Below are positions 23,192 through 31,055 of a DNA stretch of 31,150 bases, piece by piece. How positions within the stretch are numbered: position 1 is the first letter of the stretch; each line of letters begins with the position of its first letter. Location of the stretch: the NCBI GenBank assembly GCA_946480295.1, contig CAMLIT010000041.1, positions 1 to 31,150 on the forward strand, written 5' to 3'. Made by a program: the position numbers and the translations under genes. The notes under the pieces were generated by a model. That model searched no databases and had not been told where the DNA came from. It saw only the letters and a list, made by a program, of their open reading frames with translations. Source of the DNA: an uncultured Gemmatimonadota bacterium. Lineage in GTDB: Bacteria; Gemmatimonadota; Gemmatimonadetes; Gemmatimonadales; Gemmatimonadaceae.

Positions 23192-23718
23192 GGTCGGCCT
23201 CCGCGCAGGCGCTTGCGCATCAGCGTCTCGTGCACGCGCATGCGCCTGCGCCGCCCCTGCGGCGTCACGTACGCCTCCGACTCCACGATCTCGCCGGCGA
23301 CGCGGTAGCCGAGCCGATGGTACAGCCGCTTGGCTGCGGGGTTGTCCAGCTCCACGCCGATCTCCGCATAGCGGAACCCGAGCTCCCGCAGCCGCCGCTC
23401 CGCCGCGAACACGAGGCGCGAGCCGATGCCCGCGCGGTGCAGCCACGGGATGACGCGGAGCGCCCACAGCATCCCCGCCCCCGCCGCCTCGCGCTTGCGG
23501 AGGTCGATCCACACCTGGCCGACGATGCTCGGCCCGCAATCGGCGACGAGCATGAGATTGTCGCCGCGGAGCTGCCGGCGGAACGCCTCGCGGATGATGC
23601 GCCGGTGCTCCCAGAACATCCCGTACCACTCCAGCTCGCGCAGGTCGTCGCGCGTGCACTCCCGGATCTCGATCGAGAGCGGGATCTGCAGCCGATCGAT
23701 CGCCTGGACGGCCGTCAT
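23188..23718 (-). CDS. GNAT-family N-acetyltransferase
   Basis: A 176-residue acetyltransferase. The acetyl-CoA loop is RAGIGSRL (95-102), preceded by the strand LWALRVIPW and followed by the helix ERRLRELGFRYAEIGV, then VELDNPAAKRLYHRLGYRV, the standard end of the GNAT fold. A basic C-terminal tail (GRRRRMRVHETLMRKRLRG) is longer than usual. The acceptor is unknown; an amino sugar is plausible because the gene lies between a BioF2-like acyltransferase and a glycosyltransferase-like gene, and downstream of a deacetylase that would expose a free amine. Both ends overlap neighbours by 4 nt (ATGA and GTGA), implying coupled translation. Confidence 0.85.
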   Translation of the reverse strand: MTAVQAIDRLQIPLSIEIRECTRDDLRELEWYGMFWEHRRIIREAFRRQLRGDNLMLVADCGPSIVGQVWIDLRKREAAGAGMLWALRVIPWLHRAGIGSRLVFAAERRLRELGFRYAEIGVELDNPAAKRLYHRLGYRVAGEIVESEAYVTPQGRRRRMRVHETLMRKRLRGGRP

Positions 23719-24749
23719 GCGCCCACGTCCACGGCCGACGGCGCGCGCACGAAGCGACGGCGCCACGTCGGGCGATCGCGCGCGCCCCAGAGGTACTTGT
23801 ACGATTCGCGGCCGCGCAGGAAATCGAGCTCGGTCGCGCCGTCGGCGATCGCGCGCTCGACGGCGTGGTGCACGAGCAGCGTGCCGGGACTGAGCTGCCG
23901 GAAGGCGGGATCGAAGCCGCCGAGGTAGTACGACGCGCGCCGGCGATCCTGGAAGCCGTAGTACACGGCGGCCACCCGGTCGTCGAGGTGCAGCACGTAG
24001 AGGCGCAGCAGCCCCGACTCGTCCAGGCGCGGCGCCGCGAGCCGATGGAAGCGCTGCACCATGGCGTCGGCGAGCACCCCGCACGCTCCGCGCTCGCGCC
24101 AGCGCGCGCCGTGCAGCGCCAGCAGCGCGTCGAGCGCCGCGATCACCGCCGCGCCACGCGCCGACTCGAAGCGCATCGCTCCGCGCCGCGCCGCACGCCG
24201 CGTGTAGTAGCGCACGTTCTCGAGCAGCCGCTCGGGCACGGCGTCGCCGAGTCGATCGACGGACGGGGGCAGGGGCAGCACCGGACAGCAATCGTCCTCC
24301 GCCACGGTCGCCTGCAGCTCGTCCGGTGCCGGGCAGTGGAGGATCGCCGCGGTCCCGGGGAGCGGCTGGAGGGCGCACGCGTCCCAGTCGGCGGCGATGT
24401 CGAGCAGATAGCCCAGCACCGCGCGCGCCGCGTCGCCAGCGACGTCCGGCAGCAGGAGGAGATCGAGGTGATCGCTGATGCTCGCGCCGAGTGGGAGGAC
24501 GATGCGCTCCCCGCTCGCCGGATCGTCGTACACGTACAGCGGCGCGATGCCGACGAGGCGATCTCCCCGGCGCACGGCGAGCGTGCGGAGCGCGCCGCTC
24601 CCGAACACCTCCCACCAGGGGAGCAGCCACTCGGGCGCCTGGAAGACGCTCGCCTCGCCGCACTCGCACCACAGGGCGCGCCACTCCGACTCGAGCGCGC
24701 GGAGCGCCGGCGTGGTGCGGATTTCGTCGAGCCGCAGGCGCGCGCTCAT
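23715..24749 (-). CDS. BioF2-like / GNAT_6 acyltransferase
   Basis: A 344-residue protein of the BioF2-like acetyltransferase family (also called CelD or GNAT_6), usually linked to exopolysaccharide or cell-wall modification. Seen: the N-terminal VFQAPEWLLPWWEVFGSG, LRTLAVRRGDRLVGIAPLYV, a central RYYTRRAARRGAMRF, then VLHLDDRVAAVYYGFQDRRR and the family end YYLGGFDPAFRQLSPGTLLV with HHAVERAIADGATELDFLRG and YKYLWGARDR. Such enzymes usually acylate an amine or hydroxyl using acyl-CoA, or a tRNA-linked donor in relatives. The start ATG 24749 and the stop both overlap neighbours by 4 nt. The exact acyl group and acceptor are unknown. Confidence 0.85.
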   Translation of the reverse strand: MSARLRLDEIRTTPALRALESEWRALWCECGEASVFQAPEWLLPWWEVFGSGALRTLAVRRGDRLVGIAPLYVYDDPASGERIVLPLGASISDHLDLLLLPDVAGDAARAVLGYLLDIAADWDACALQPLPGTAAILHCPAPDELQATVAEDDCCPVLPLPPSVDRLGDAVPERLLENVRYYTRRAARRGAMRFESARGAAVIAALDALLALHGARWRERGACGVLADAMVQRFHRLAAPRLDESGLLRLYVLHLDDRVAAVYYGFQDRRRASYYLGGFDPAFRQLSPGTLLVHHAVERAIADGATELDFLRGRESYKYLWGARDRPTWRRRFVRAPSAVDVGA

Positions 24750-25801
24750 GCCGCCGCCACCGCGCGCCCCAGGTGCTCGTAGAGCGCGAGATAGCGCGCC
24801 ACCATCGCCCGCGCGGAAAAGCGCGCCTCGGCGGCGTGCCGGCACGCGTCGCGATCGAGATCGCCCGCCGCGGCGATCGCGTCGGCCATCTCGCGCTCGT
24901 CGCGCACGAGGTAGCCCGTGACGCCGTGGTCCACGATCTCGGGCAGCGCCCCGGCGGCGAACGCGACGACCGGCGTCCCGCAGGCGAGCGCCTCCATCGC
25001 GACGAGGGAGCTGGTCTCCGCGGCGAGGCTGGGCACGAGCAGGCAGCGGGCGCCGGCGAGCAGGCGGCGCTTGCGCTCGAAGCGCGCCGGTCCGACGAAG
25101 CGCCGTGTCCCGTCCAGGCGCGGCACGATCTCCGTCGCGAAGTACCGCGCGTGCGCTTCGTACGGAAAGACGTGGCCGGCGAGGAGGAGCGGCATCCGCG
25201 CGAGTCGCGCCGCGTCGAGCGCGACGTGGAATCCCTTCTCCGGGCACACCCGGCCGAGCGCCACGACATAGGATCGCGCCGGGCGTATCGTGGCCGGCCG
25301 GAGCCACTCGACGGGAACCCCGTTCTCCACCACCGGCAGCTCGACGTGCAGCAGCGCGCGGCACTGCGCGGCCTGCGCGCGCGACACGCAGTTGAAGGCG
25401 AAACCGGGGCGCGGCGCCACCGCGCCCGGCGGATACCACGCCGGCGGCAGGTGCAGCGTCACGAGCACCGGCACGCGGCCACTGGTCGGACAGTAGCCCG
25501 TGAAGTCGAAGCCGTGCACGTGCACGAGATCCACCGGAAACTCGTCGAGCGCGCGGGCGATCGCGGCGCAGTGCGCGGCGGCCGCGGCGTGCCGGATGTC
25601 GTCGTCGATCACGCCGTCGTGCGCCGGCACCGGCCGCAGGACCCCCCGCACCTCCGAGCCCGCGCGCGCGACGACGACCGAGCGCAGCCCGGCGGCGACG
25701 AGGCCGGCGTCGAGCGTCGCCACCACCTGCTCGGCGCCGCCGACCGCCGCTCGACTCACGGCGGCGTGTGGATAGGCGACGTGCAGCACGGTGAGCGTCA
25801 C
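24746..25801 (-). CDS. GT4-family glycosyltransferase
   Basis: A 351-residue GT-B fold glycosyltransferase. N-terminal domain: HVAYPHAAVSRAAVGGAEQ (glycine-rich loop near 20-24), LVHVHGFDF, VTLHLPPAWYPPG. C-terminal domain: VVENGVPVEWL (157-167), GRVCPEKGFH (183-192), LLAGHVFPYE, and the retaining E-x7-E pair E262...E270 in ETSSLVAMEALACGTPVVAF. It most resembles GT4 enzymes that add a sugar from a nucleotide donor, in the cytoplasm or at the inner membrane face. It sits just after a PIG-L deacetylase, the same pairing as MshA/MshB and BshA/BshB in mycothiol and bacillithiol synthesis, but no cysteine ligase is present, so I do not assign those. The start is GTG 25801, overlapping the PIG-L stop. 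Confidence 0.9.
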   Translation of the reverse strand: MTLTVLHVAYPHAAVSRAAVGGAEQVVATLDAGLVAAGLRSVVVARAGSEVRGVLRPVPAHDGVIDDDIRHAAAAAHCAAIARALDEFPVDLVHVHGFDFTGYCPTSGRVPVLVTLHLPPAWYPPGAVAPRPGFAFNCVSRAQAAQCRALLHVELPVVENGVPVEWLRPATIRPARSYVVALGRVCPEKGFHVALDAARLARMPLLLAGHVFPYEAHARYFATEIVPRLDGTRRFVGPARFERKRRLLAGARCLLVPSLAAETSSLVAMEALACGTPVVAFAAGALPEIVDHGVTGYLVRDEREMADAIAAAGDLDRDACRHAAEARFSARAMVARYLALYEHLGRAVAAA

Positions 25802-26643
25802 GCGTGCGCCTCCTCGGCGATCCCGATCTGCGCCAGCCCGAGCTGGGCGAGCGCCTCCGCCGCGAGCGCGCGCCAGCGCGTGCCCGTCATCCCCCAGTCG
25901 TGGCGCTCGTAGTGGAGCGCGCCCGGATGCGGCGCGACCGTGAAGTCGTAGGTGGGCGCGAGCCGGAAGCGCTCCTCGTCGAACGGGAACTGCTCGAGCA
26001 CGCGCCGCTGCGTGACGTGGCAGCCGAACAGCGCGCGCTTCCGTGCGCGCGCCGTCTCGTCGAGCGGCAGCACCACCTCGCGCCCGCCGTTAGGCAGGAA
26101 GCGCAGGACCTCGAGCCCGTCGCCGCGCGCATGGTAGCACGCGAGCTCGACGACGGCCGGCGCCACGACGCGGTCGCGGCGCAGCAGGGCCGCCGCGGCG
26201 TGCACCGCGAACGCCGTCGCGTCGTGATCGGGGTGGCCGCCCTCGTACGGGTGCGTCAGGACGACGTCGACGGCGGCATCGTGCAGCAGCGCGGCGACGT
26301 CGCGCGCCAGCGCCGGCATCGCGAGCGACGCCTCCTGGTCGACGCAGCCGAGATCGACGAGCCGTGCGCGCGGCACGCCGAGGAGGCCGGCGGCGCGCTC
26401 ACGCTCCGCGCGCCGGCGCGCGGCGTATTCCTCGCGCGTGGTGCATCCTTCGCGCCGGGCGTCGCCGAGGTCGCGCGGCGAGCCGTCCGTCGTCCAGACG
26501 AGAAGCGCCGGCGTCAGCTCGGAGAGCCGGGCCCCGGCGCCGACGACCTCGTCGTCCGGATGCGCGACGACGACGGCGACACGGAGATCGCGGGGAGAGG
26601 GCGAGCAGAAGCGATCCAGGAAGCTGGAGGGAGCATCGAACAT
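25798..26643 (-). CDS. PIG-L (LmbE-like) zinc N-deacetylase
   Basis: A 281-residue deacetylase. AHPDDE (27-32) is the zinc site, with the second ligand region in HPDHD (137-141). Other family blocks are LLVWTTDGSPRDLGDARREG and RRRAERERAAGLLGVPR. The family removes acetyl from GlcNAc-linked small molecules or glycolipids, exposing an amine. The C-terminal third (RKRALFGCHVTQ, FRLAPTYDFTVAPHPG) is normal for the family. It is the first gene of a five-gene leftward chain with 4-nt overlaps. Its 5' side is the heptamer/cruciform block at 26690-26781, which separates it from the ABC transporter. A GTTAGGC heptamer (26089-26095) encodes Pro-Asn with CCT. Confidence 0.9.
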   Translation of the reverse strand: MFDAPSSFLDRFCSPSPRDLRVAVVVAHPDDEVVGAGARLSELTPALLVWTTDGSPRDLGDARREGCTTREEYAARRRAERERAAGLLGVPRARLVDLGCVDQEASLAMPALARDVAALLHDAAVDVVLTHPYEGGHPDHDATAFAVHAAAALLRRDRVVAPAVVELACYHARGDGLEVLRFLPNGGREVVLPLDETARARKRALFGCHVTQRRVLEQFPFDEERFRLAPTYDFTVAPHPGALHYERHDWGMTGTRWRALAAEALAQLGLAQIGIAEEAHA

Positions 26644-26689
26644 TGCTCCCGGGGAAACCGCAAGAGTCGAACCGGGGCCGCCGACCGTG

Positions 26690-26781
26690 TCATTGGTTCT
26701 TGGTTGTCGGCAATTGGCAGACCGCTCGGGATGCTACGCTCGAGCGTCCCGAGCGGCTCGCCAAGGACCAACGACCAATGA
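26690..26781. repeat. Cruciform with 7-bp-spaced arms (ABC gene / PIG-L operon gap)
   Basis: The left arm TCATTGGTTCTTGGTTGTCGG begins at 26690. The right arm CCAAGGACCAACGACCAATG (26761-26780) is its diverged inverse, with TTGG repeating every 7 bp. In the middle CCGCTCGGGA (26722-26731) pairs perfectly with TCCCGAGCGG (26747-26756), and the loop itself ends in the palindrome CGCTCGAGCG. It may end ABC transporter transcripts or lie in the PIG-L operon leader. Confidence 0.8.
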
Positions 26782-26808
26782 CGATTTACGACCTGGCCGT
26801 CCGTTCGT

Positions 26809-28593
26809 TCATGCGACCGCCAGCAGCCCGTTCGTCGACGCGCCGACCAGCGCGGCGTAGTACGTGCACGTCTGGAGCAGCTCCTCGTGCGTCCCCTCGG
26901 CGAGCACGCGACCGTCGTGCAGCACGAGGATGCGGTCCGCGTCCACCACCGTCGATAGGCGGTGCGCGATGACCAGCGTCGTCCGTGTGGCGCTGAGGTC
27001 CTCGAGCGCCTCCTGCACGATCGCCTCGCTCACCGTGTCGAGCGCCGACGTGGCCTCGTCGAGCACGAGGATCGACGCGTCCATGAGCAGCGCGCGCGCG
27101 ATCGCGAGCCGCTGCCGCTGGCCGCCGGAGAGCCGGCTGCCGCGCTCGCCGATGATCGTATCGTAGCCGTCGGGCAGCGTCGCGATGAACTCGTGCGCGT
27201 GCGCGCTGATCGCCGCCTCGCGGATCTCCTCGTCCGTCGCGTCGGGACGCCCGTAGGCGATGTTCGCGCGCACGGTGTCGTTGAAGAGGTGGATCTCCTG
27301 CCCGACGAAGCCGATCTGCCGGCGCAGCGAGTGCGCGCTCACCGTGCGGATGTCGGTGCCGTCGATCGTGATGCGGCCCGCGTCGAGCTTGTGCAGGCGC
27401 AGCAGGAGCGACGCCATCGTCGACTTGCCGCTGCCGCTCGGCCCGACGAGCGCCACCGTCTCGCCGGAGCGCACGTGCACGTCGAAGTCGTGCAGCACGC
27501 GCGGCCCGTCGCCGTGCGCGAAGCTCACGTTCTCGAAGCGGATCTCGCCCTCGAAGCGGCCCGCGTCCACCGCGTCGGGCAGGTCGGCCACGACCTCGTC
27601 GGCGTCCATGATCTCGAAGATCATCTCGAGCGCGACGTTCGCCTTGCGCATGGTCTGGTAGATGTCGGTGAGCCCCTGCACCGGCCCGAACAGGCCGCTG
27701 ACGTAGCCGAGGAACGCCATCAGCGTCCCGACGGTGATCTTCCCGTGCAGGATGAGGTAGCCGCCGAAGCCGATCGCCGCGAGTCGCGCCAGCGTCGCGG
27801 CGAAGGTGCGCAGCGCGCCGGTGCGCGTGTCGGTCGTCACCCCGCGCCGCACGATCCGGTTGCCTTCCGCCTGCGCCTCGAGGAAGCGCACGCGCTCGGT
27901 GTCCTCCATGGCGAAGACCTTCACCGTGCGGATCCCGGCGAGCACCTCGTTGAGGCGCGAGTAGATCTTCGTCCACATGTCCATCAGCCGGCGCTCGCGC
28001 TCGGTCTGCTCCTTCGCCGCCCACGCGCCGATGATCGCCGGCATGGGCGTGAAGACGAGCACGGCGATGGCGAGTCGCCACTCCAGCTTCGCCATCGCGA
28101 TGATGGAAAGGACGAGATAGACGAGCGTCGGCAGGACGTTGAAGGCGATGTCGCCGAACGCGGCGACGAACGCGGTGACGCTCTGGTTGACGTTGTTCAT
28201 CGTGCCGCCGACGCCCTTGGCCGTGTGATAGTCCACGGGGAGGGCGCAGAGCTTCACGAGCAGCTTCTCGCGCAGGTCGAAGTCCACGCCGAGCCGGACG
28301 TCCCAGGTGAGCGTGGCGAGCCAGCCGCCGAGCAGCGCGCGCCCGACCTCGAGGCCGAGGAGGGCGAGGAGGCCGACGGCGAGCGGGCGCGGAGCCGCGG
28401 CCGCGAGGCCGTCGAACAGGTATTTCATGACGAGCGGGTCCACGGCGCCGAAGACCGCGAGCACGAGCGCGATGCCGACGATGCCGGAGACGAGGAGGCG
28501 GTACGGACGCACGAACGCCGTAGCGCGGCGCACGAGGCTGCGCGCGCTGGGCGGCGTGCGGTGCGTCGACGTGGACGAAGCGATGGTGGACAT
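26809..28593 (-). CDS. ABC exporter half-transporter (membrane + ATPase domains fused)
   Basis: A 594-residue type IV (exporter-type) ABC half-transporter, acting as a dimer. About six membrane helices lie in residues 30-310 (LVSGIVGIALVLAVFGA, LAVGLLALLGLEVGRALLGG, LVYLVLSIIAM, LAIAVLVFTPMPAIIGAW, FAATLARLAAIGFGGYLIL). The ATPase follows: Walker A GPSGSGKST (384-392), Q-loop Q432, signature LSGGQ (488-492), Walker B ILVLDEAT (508-515) and the H-loop IAHRLS. Such proteins export lipids, lipid-linked sugars, peptides or drugs; the substrate is unknown, but neighbouring glycosyltransferases favour a glycoconjugate. I start at ATG 28593; the frame extends to 28791 through a Pro/Ser-rich stretch that I think is untranslated. 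Confidence 0.9.
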   Translation of the reverse strand: MSTIASSTSTHRTPPSARSLVRRATAFVRPYRLLVSGIVGIALVLAVFGAVDPLVMKYLFDGLAAAAPRPLAVGLLALLGLEVGRALLGGWLATLTWDVRLGVDFDLREKLLVKLCALPVDYHTAKGVGGTMNNVNQSVTAFVAAFGDIAFNVLPTLVYLVLSIIAMAKLEWRLAIAVLVFTPMPAIIGAWAAKEQTERERRLMDMWTKIYSRLNEVLAGIRTVKVFAMEDTERVRFLEAQAEGNRIVRRGVTTDTRTGALRTFAATLARLAAIGFGGYLILHGKITVGTLMAFLGYVSGLFGPVQGLTDIYQTMRKANVALEMIFEIMDADEVVADLPDAVDAGRFEGEIRFENVSFAHGDGPRVLHDFDVHVRSGETVALVGPSGSGKSTMASLLLRLHKLDAGRITIDGTDIRTVSAHSLRRQIGFVGQEIHLFNDTVRANIAYGRPDATDEEIREAAISAHAHEFIATLPDGYDTIIGERGSRLSGGQRQRLAIARALLMDASILVLDEATSALDTVSEAIVQEALEDLSATRTTLVIAHRLSTVVDADRILVLHDGRVLAEGTHEELLQTCTYYAALVGASTNGLLAVA

Positions 28594-28888
28594 CTCTGGA
28601 TGAGCGTCGCCGCGCGGCGCGCTGGGCTCGCGCTCGCACGAGTCGCGGCCCGCGAGGCGCGGCGACGTTGATGTGTTGTCGGTGTGGGTCGTGGTGCCAG
28701 CGGCGGGCGGGAACCGAGGGCCGCTGTCGGACGATGGAGCCGGGCCGGAGGGGCGCGCGGGACGCGGCGCTTCGTGGGTCGCCGGCTCCATGCGTGTGAC
28801 GATCGATGATAGCGATTGTTTACACCGACATCGCGCCCAAGTCCCGCGAAACCATCTACTTACCTTACTTGGGCACCCACAGGAAATT
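28594..28888. promoter_or_regulatory. 295-bp gap upstream of the ABC gene with an AT-rich core and inverted repeat
   Basis: This gap separates the histidine phosphatase stop from the ABC transporter start, both leftward. Around 28805-28870 base composition drops sharply in GC (GATAGCGATTGTTTACACC), unlike the rest of the window, and is the likely ABC promoter zone. GCCCAAGT (28835-28842) and ACTTGGGC (28867-28874) form an 8-bp inverted repeat with a 24-nt spacer. I cannot fix exact promoter boxes. Confidence 0.45.
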
Positions 28889-29494
28889 TCACGTCAGCGG
28901 CAGTTCGTGCGTGTGGTTGATGCAGCTCACCTTCACGTAGTCGGGGCCGAGCTCGACGACGCTCGCCGAAGCCGGACGGATCTCGATGCGGAGCATGAGA
29001 TCGGTCGGCATGCCGAGCAGGTACGCCAGGGTGGAGCGGATGAGGTCGCCATGGCTCACCACCACGCACCGGCCCTCGGGCCACCGCGCGACGACGGCGC
29101 GCAGCGCCGAGAGCGCACGCGCCTGCACCTCCAGCATCGCCTCGCCCTCGGGGATGCGCGCGAGGCTGCGCACGACGTTCCACCGCCGCCATTCCTCGTC
29201 GCCTTCGAGCTCGGAGAACCGGCGGCCCGTCCACCGCCCGAAGTCCAGCTCCAGCAGCTCGTCCATGGTCTCGACCCGGAGATCCCGCCCGCGCGCGATG
29301 GCCTCCGCGGTCTGGAGGGTCCGCTCGAGGGGGCTCGAGTAGATCGCGTCGAGGGAGACGGGAGCGAGCCTGGCTGCCAGCGCCTCGGCCTGGGCGCGGC
29401 CCTCGGCGTTGAGGTGGACGGAGGGGGTGCGGCCGGAGAGGACGGAGCCGACGGGATCGCAGGTGGCGTGGCGGATGAGGAGCAGGGTGGTCAT
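28889..29494 (-). CDS. Histidine phosphatase family protein (phosphoglycerate mutase-like)
   Basis: A 201-residue member of the RHG phosphatase family. The catalytic LLIRHAT has H9 as the phosphorylated His. Other conserved blocks are LDAIYSSPLERTLQTAEAIA, LLELDFGRWTGRRFSELEGD and CVVVSHGDLIRSTLAYLLG, which supplies the second catalytic His. The SSPLERTLQTA block is typical of cofactor-independent-sized phosphatases such as CobC/GpmB-like and alpha-ribazole phosphatases, so a broad phosphatase role is safer than true mutase. ATG 29494 is preceded by the ACTGCGT repeat region. No cobalamin genes are near, so CobC activity is not supported by context. Confidence 0.85.
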   Translation of the reverse strand: MTTLLLIRHATCDPVGSVLSGRTPSVHLNAEGRAQAEALAARLAPVSLDAIYSSPLERTLQTAEAIARGRDLRVETMDELLELDFGRWTGRRFSELEGDEEWRRWNVVRSLARIPEGEAMLEVQARALSALRAVVARWPEGRCVVVSHGDLIRSTLAYLLGMPTDLMLRIEIRPASASVVELGPDYVKVSCINHTHELPLT

Positions 29495-29916
29495 CGGGCT
29501 CTCGACGGGGACGGAAGCGGATGCGATTGCGTACTGCGTACTGCGGACGTCACTGCGTACTGCGTACTGCGTACTGCGTACTGCGTACTGCGAACGTTAC
29601 TGCGCACTGCGTACTGCGAACGGCACTGCGGACGCGGATCCACTGCGGACTGCGGATGTTCTGCGGACTCGGACGCGGATCGACTGCGGACGCGGATTGA
29701 CTGCGGACACGGACGGACTGCGGAATTCGGATCCGGATTCACTGCGGACTGCGGACTGCGGACGGACTGCGGACTCGGATGGCGGACGGTTGGGCCCGAA
29801 ACCAGGGGAGTGGGGCCGGCGCGTCGCGCGCCTCCCGCCTCCCGCCTCCCGCCTCCCGCCGAGCTAGCCCGACTATTGCGTCGGCGAGCCTCCACGATGC
29901 CGATTTTGGAGCGACA
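29495..29916. repeat. 422-bp gene-free region of tandem heptamers (ACTGCGT/ACTGCGG, then CCTCCCG)
   Basis: No gene is seen. From about 29526 to 29783 the sequence is dominated by 7-bp units: ACTGCGT five times in perfect tandem (29552-29586) plus a sixth variant ACTGCGA, then drifting to ACTGCGG (three tandem at 29741-29761) with GGACGCGGAT-like spacers. A second array, CCTCCCG four times perfect, lies at 29831-29858. The glycosyltransferase gene starts 58 bp later, so its promoter probably lies in or beside the array. This is a divergent intergenic region. Confidence 0.85.
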
Positions 29917-31053
29917 ATGAAGCTCGTGATCTTCGGGCTGACGATCAGCTCGTCGTGGGGCAATGGTCATGCTACCCTGTGGCGAGGGCTCTGCCGGGCG
30001 CTCGTCAGACGCGGGCACCGCGTCACCTTCTTCGAGCGCGACGTGCCGTACTACGCGGCGCATCGCGACCTGGTCGAGCTCCCGGGCGTGGAGCTCGTCC
30101 TCTATCCCGAATGGGATGCGGCGCGGGCGCGCGCGGCGCTCGCCGGCGCCGACGCCGCGATGGTCACCTCCTACTGCGCCGACGGGGTCGCGGCGACCGA
30201 GGTCGTCGCCGGGAGCGCGGCGCTCCGCGTCTTCTACGACCTCGACACGCCGGTCACCCTGGACGCGCTGAGCCAGGGGAAGCCGGTGGCCTACCTCGGG
30301 CCGCGCGGACTGCGCGACTTCGATCTCGTCCTGAGCTTCACCGGCGGCGACGCCCTCGATCAGCTGCGCGACCGGCTCGGCGCCAGACGAGTCGCGCCGC
30401 TCTACGGCCACGTCGATCCCGACGTGCACCGGCCGGTGAGCGCCGCGCCGCAGTACGCGTCGGACCTGTCGTACCTCGGCACCTACGCCGCCGACCGGCA
30501 GGAGGCGCTCGAGCGGCTCTTCCTCATCCCGGCGACGCGGCTCCCGGACCGCCGCTTCTGCATCGGCGGCGCGCAGTACCCGGAGTCGTTCCCGTGGAGC
30601 TCGAACATCTTCTTCGTGCGGCACCTGCCGCCGATCGAGCACCCGGCGTTCTTCAGCTCCTCGCGCCTCACGCTGAACGTCACGCGTCGCGCGATGGCGG
30701 CGATGGGCTACTGCCCGTCGGGTCGGCTCTTCGAGGCGGCCGCGTGCGGCGTGCCGATGCTGAGCGACGACTGGGCGGGGCTCGACTGCTTCTTCACGCC
30801 GGGCGAGGAGATCCTCATCACCCGGAACGCGGACGACACCATCGCCGCGTTGCAGCGCTCCGACGAGGAGCTGCAGCGGATCGCGCGCGCGGGTCGGGAA
30901 CGCACCCTCGAGGAGCACACCGCCGACCGGCGCGCCCTCGAGCTCGAGCTCGCGCTCGACGCGGCGCAGCGCGGAGACGCGGGCGCCGTCGCCACGCCGG
31001 CCGTGTCGCTGGTGGACGGCGCGACCGCCGATTCCCGACCCCTGGAGCTCTGA
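29917..31053 (+). CDS. CgeB-like GT-B glycosyltransferase
   Basis: A 378-residue protein of the CgeB/glycosyl-transferase group-1-like family (protein maturation and surface glycosylation in relatives). N-terminal half: MKLVIFGLTISSSWGNGHAT, RRGHRVTFFERDVPYYAAHR, LRVFYDLDTPVTLD. C-terminal half: SDLSYLGTYAADRQEALERL, SSRLTLNVTRRAMAAMGYCP, then SGRLFEAAACGVPMLSDDW and EEILITRNADD, the usual donor-binding region with a Gly-Pro loop (ACGVP). ATG 29917 has GGAG upstream. It is followed 2 bp later by a nucleotidyltransferase gene, so sugar activation and transfer are probably made together. The acceptor is not readable. Confidence 0.88.
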   Translation: MKLVIFGLTISSSWGNGHATLWRGLCRALVRRGHRVTFFERDVPYYAAHRDLVELPGVELVLYPEWDAARARAALAGADAAMVTSYCADGVAATEVVAGSAALRVFYDLDTPVTLDALSQGKPVAYLGPRGLRDFDLVLSFTGGDALDQLRDRLGARRVAPLYGHVDPDVHRPVSAAPQYASDLSYLGTYAADRQEALERLFLIPATRLPDRRFCIGGAQYPESFPWSSNIFFVRHLPPIEHPAFFSSSRLTLNVTRRAMAAMGYCPSGRLFEAAACGVPMLSDDWAGLDCFFTPGEEILITRNADDTIAALQRSDEELQRIARAGRERTLEEHTADRRALELELALDAAQRGDAGAVATPAVSLVDGATADSRPLEL

Positions 31054-31055
31054 GC

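Noticed and set aside
24746..26643. Mycothiol or bacillithiol biosynthesis genes
   Set aside because: The GT4 and PIG-L pairing is suggestive, but there is no MshC or BshC-type ligase and the partners are two acyltransferases.
28594..28791. Upstream extension of the ABC transporter
   Set aside because: The extra 66 residues are Pro/Ser/Thr-rich without family similarity, and ATG 28593 begins a normal-length half-transporter.
29526..29783. CRISPR array
   Set aside because: The units are only 7 bp with no unique spacers of constant length and no cas genes.
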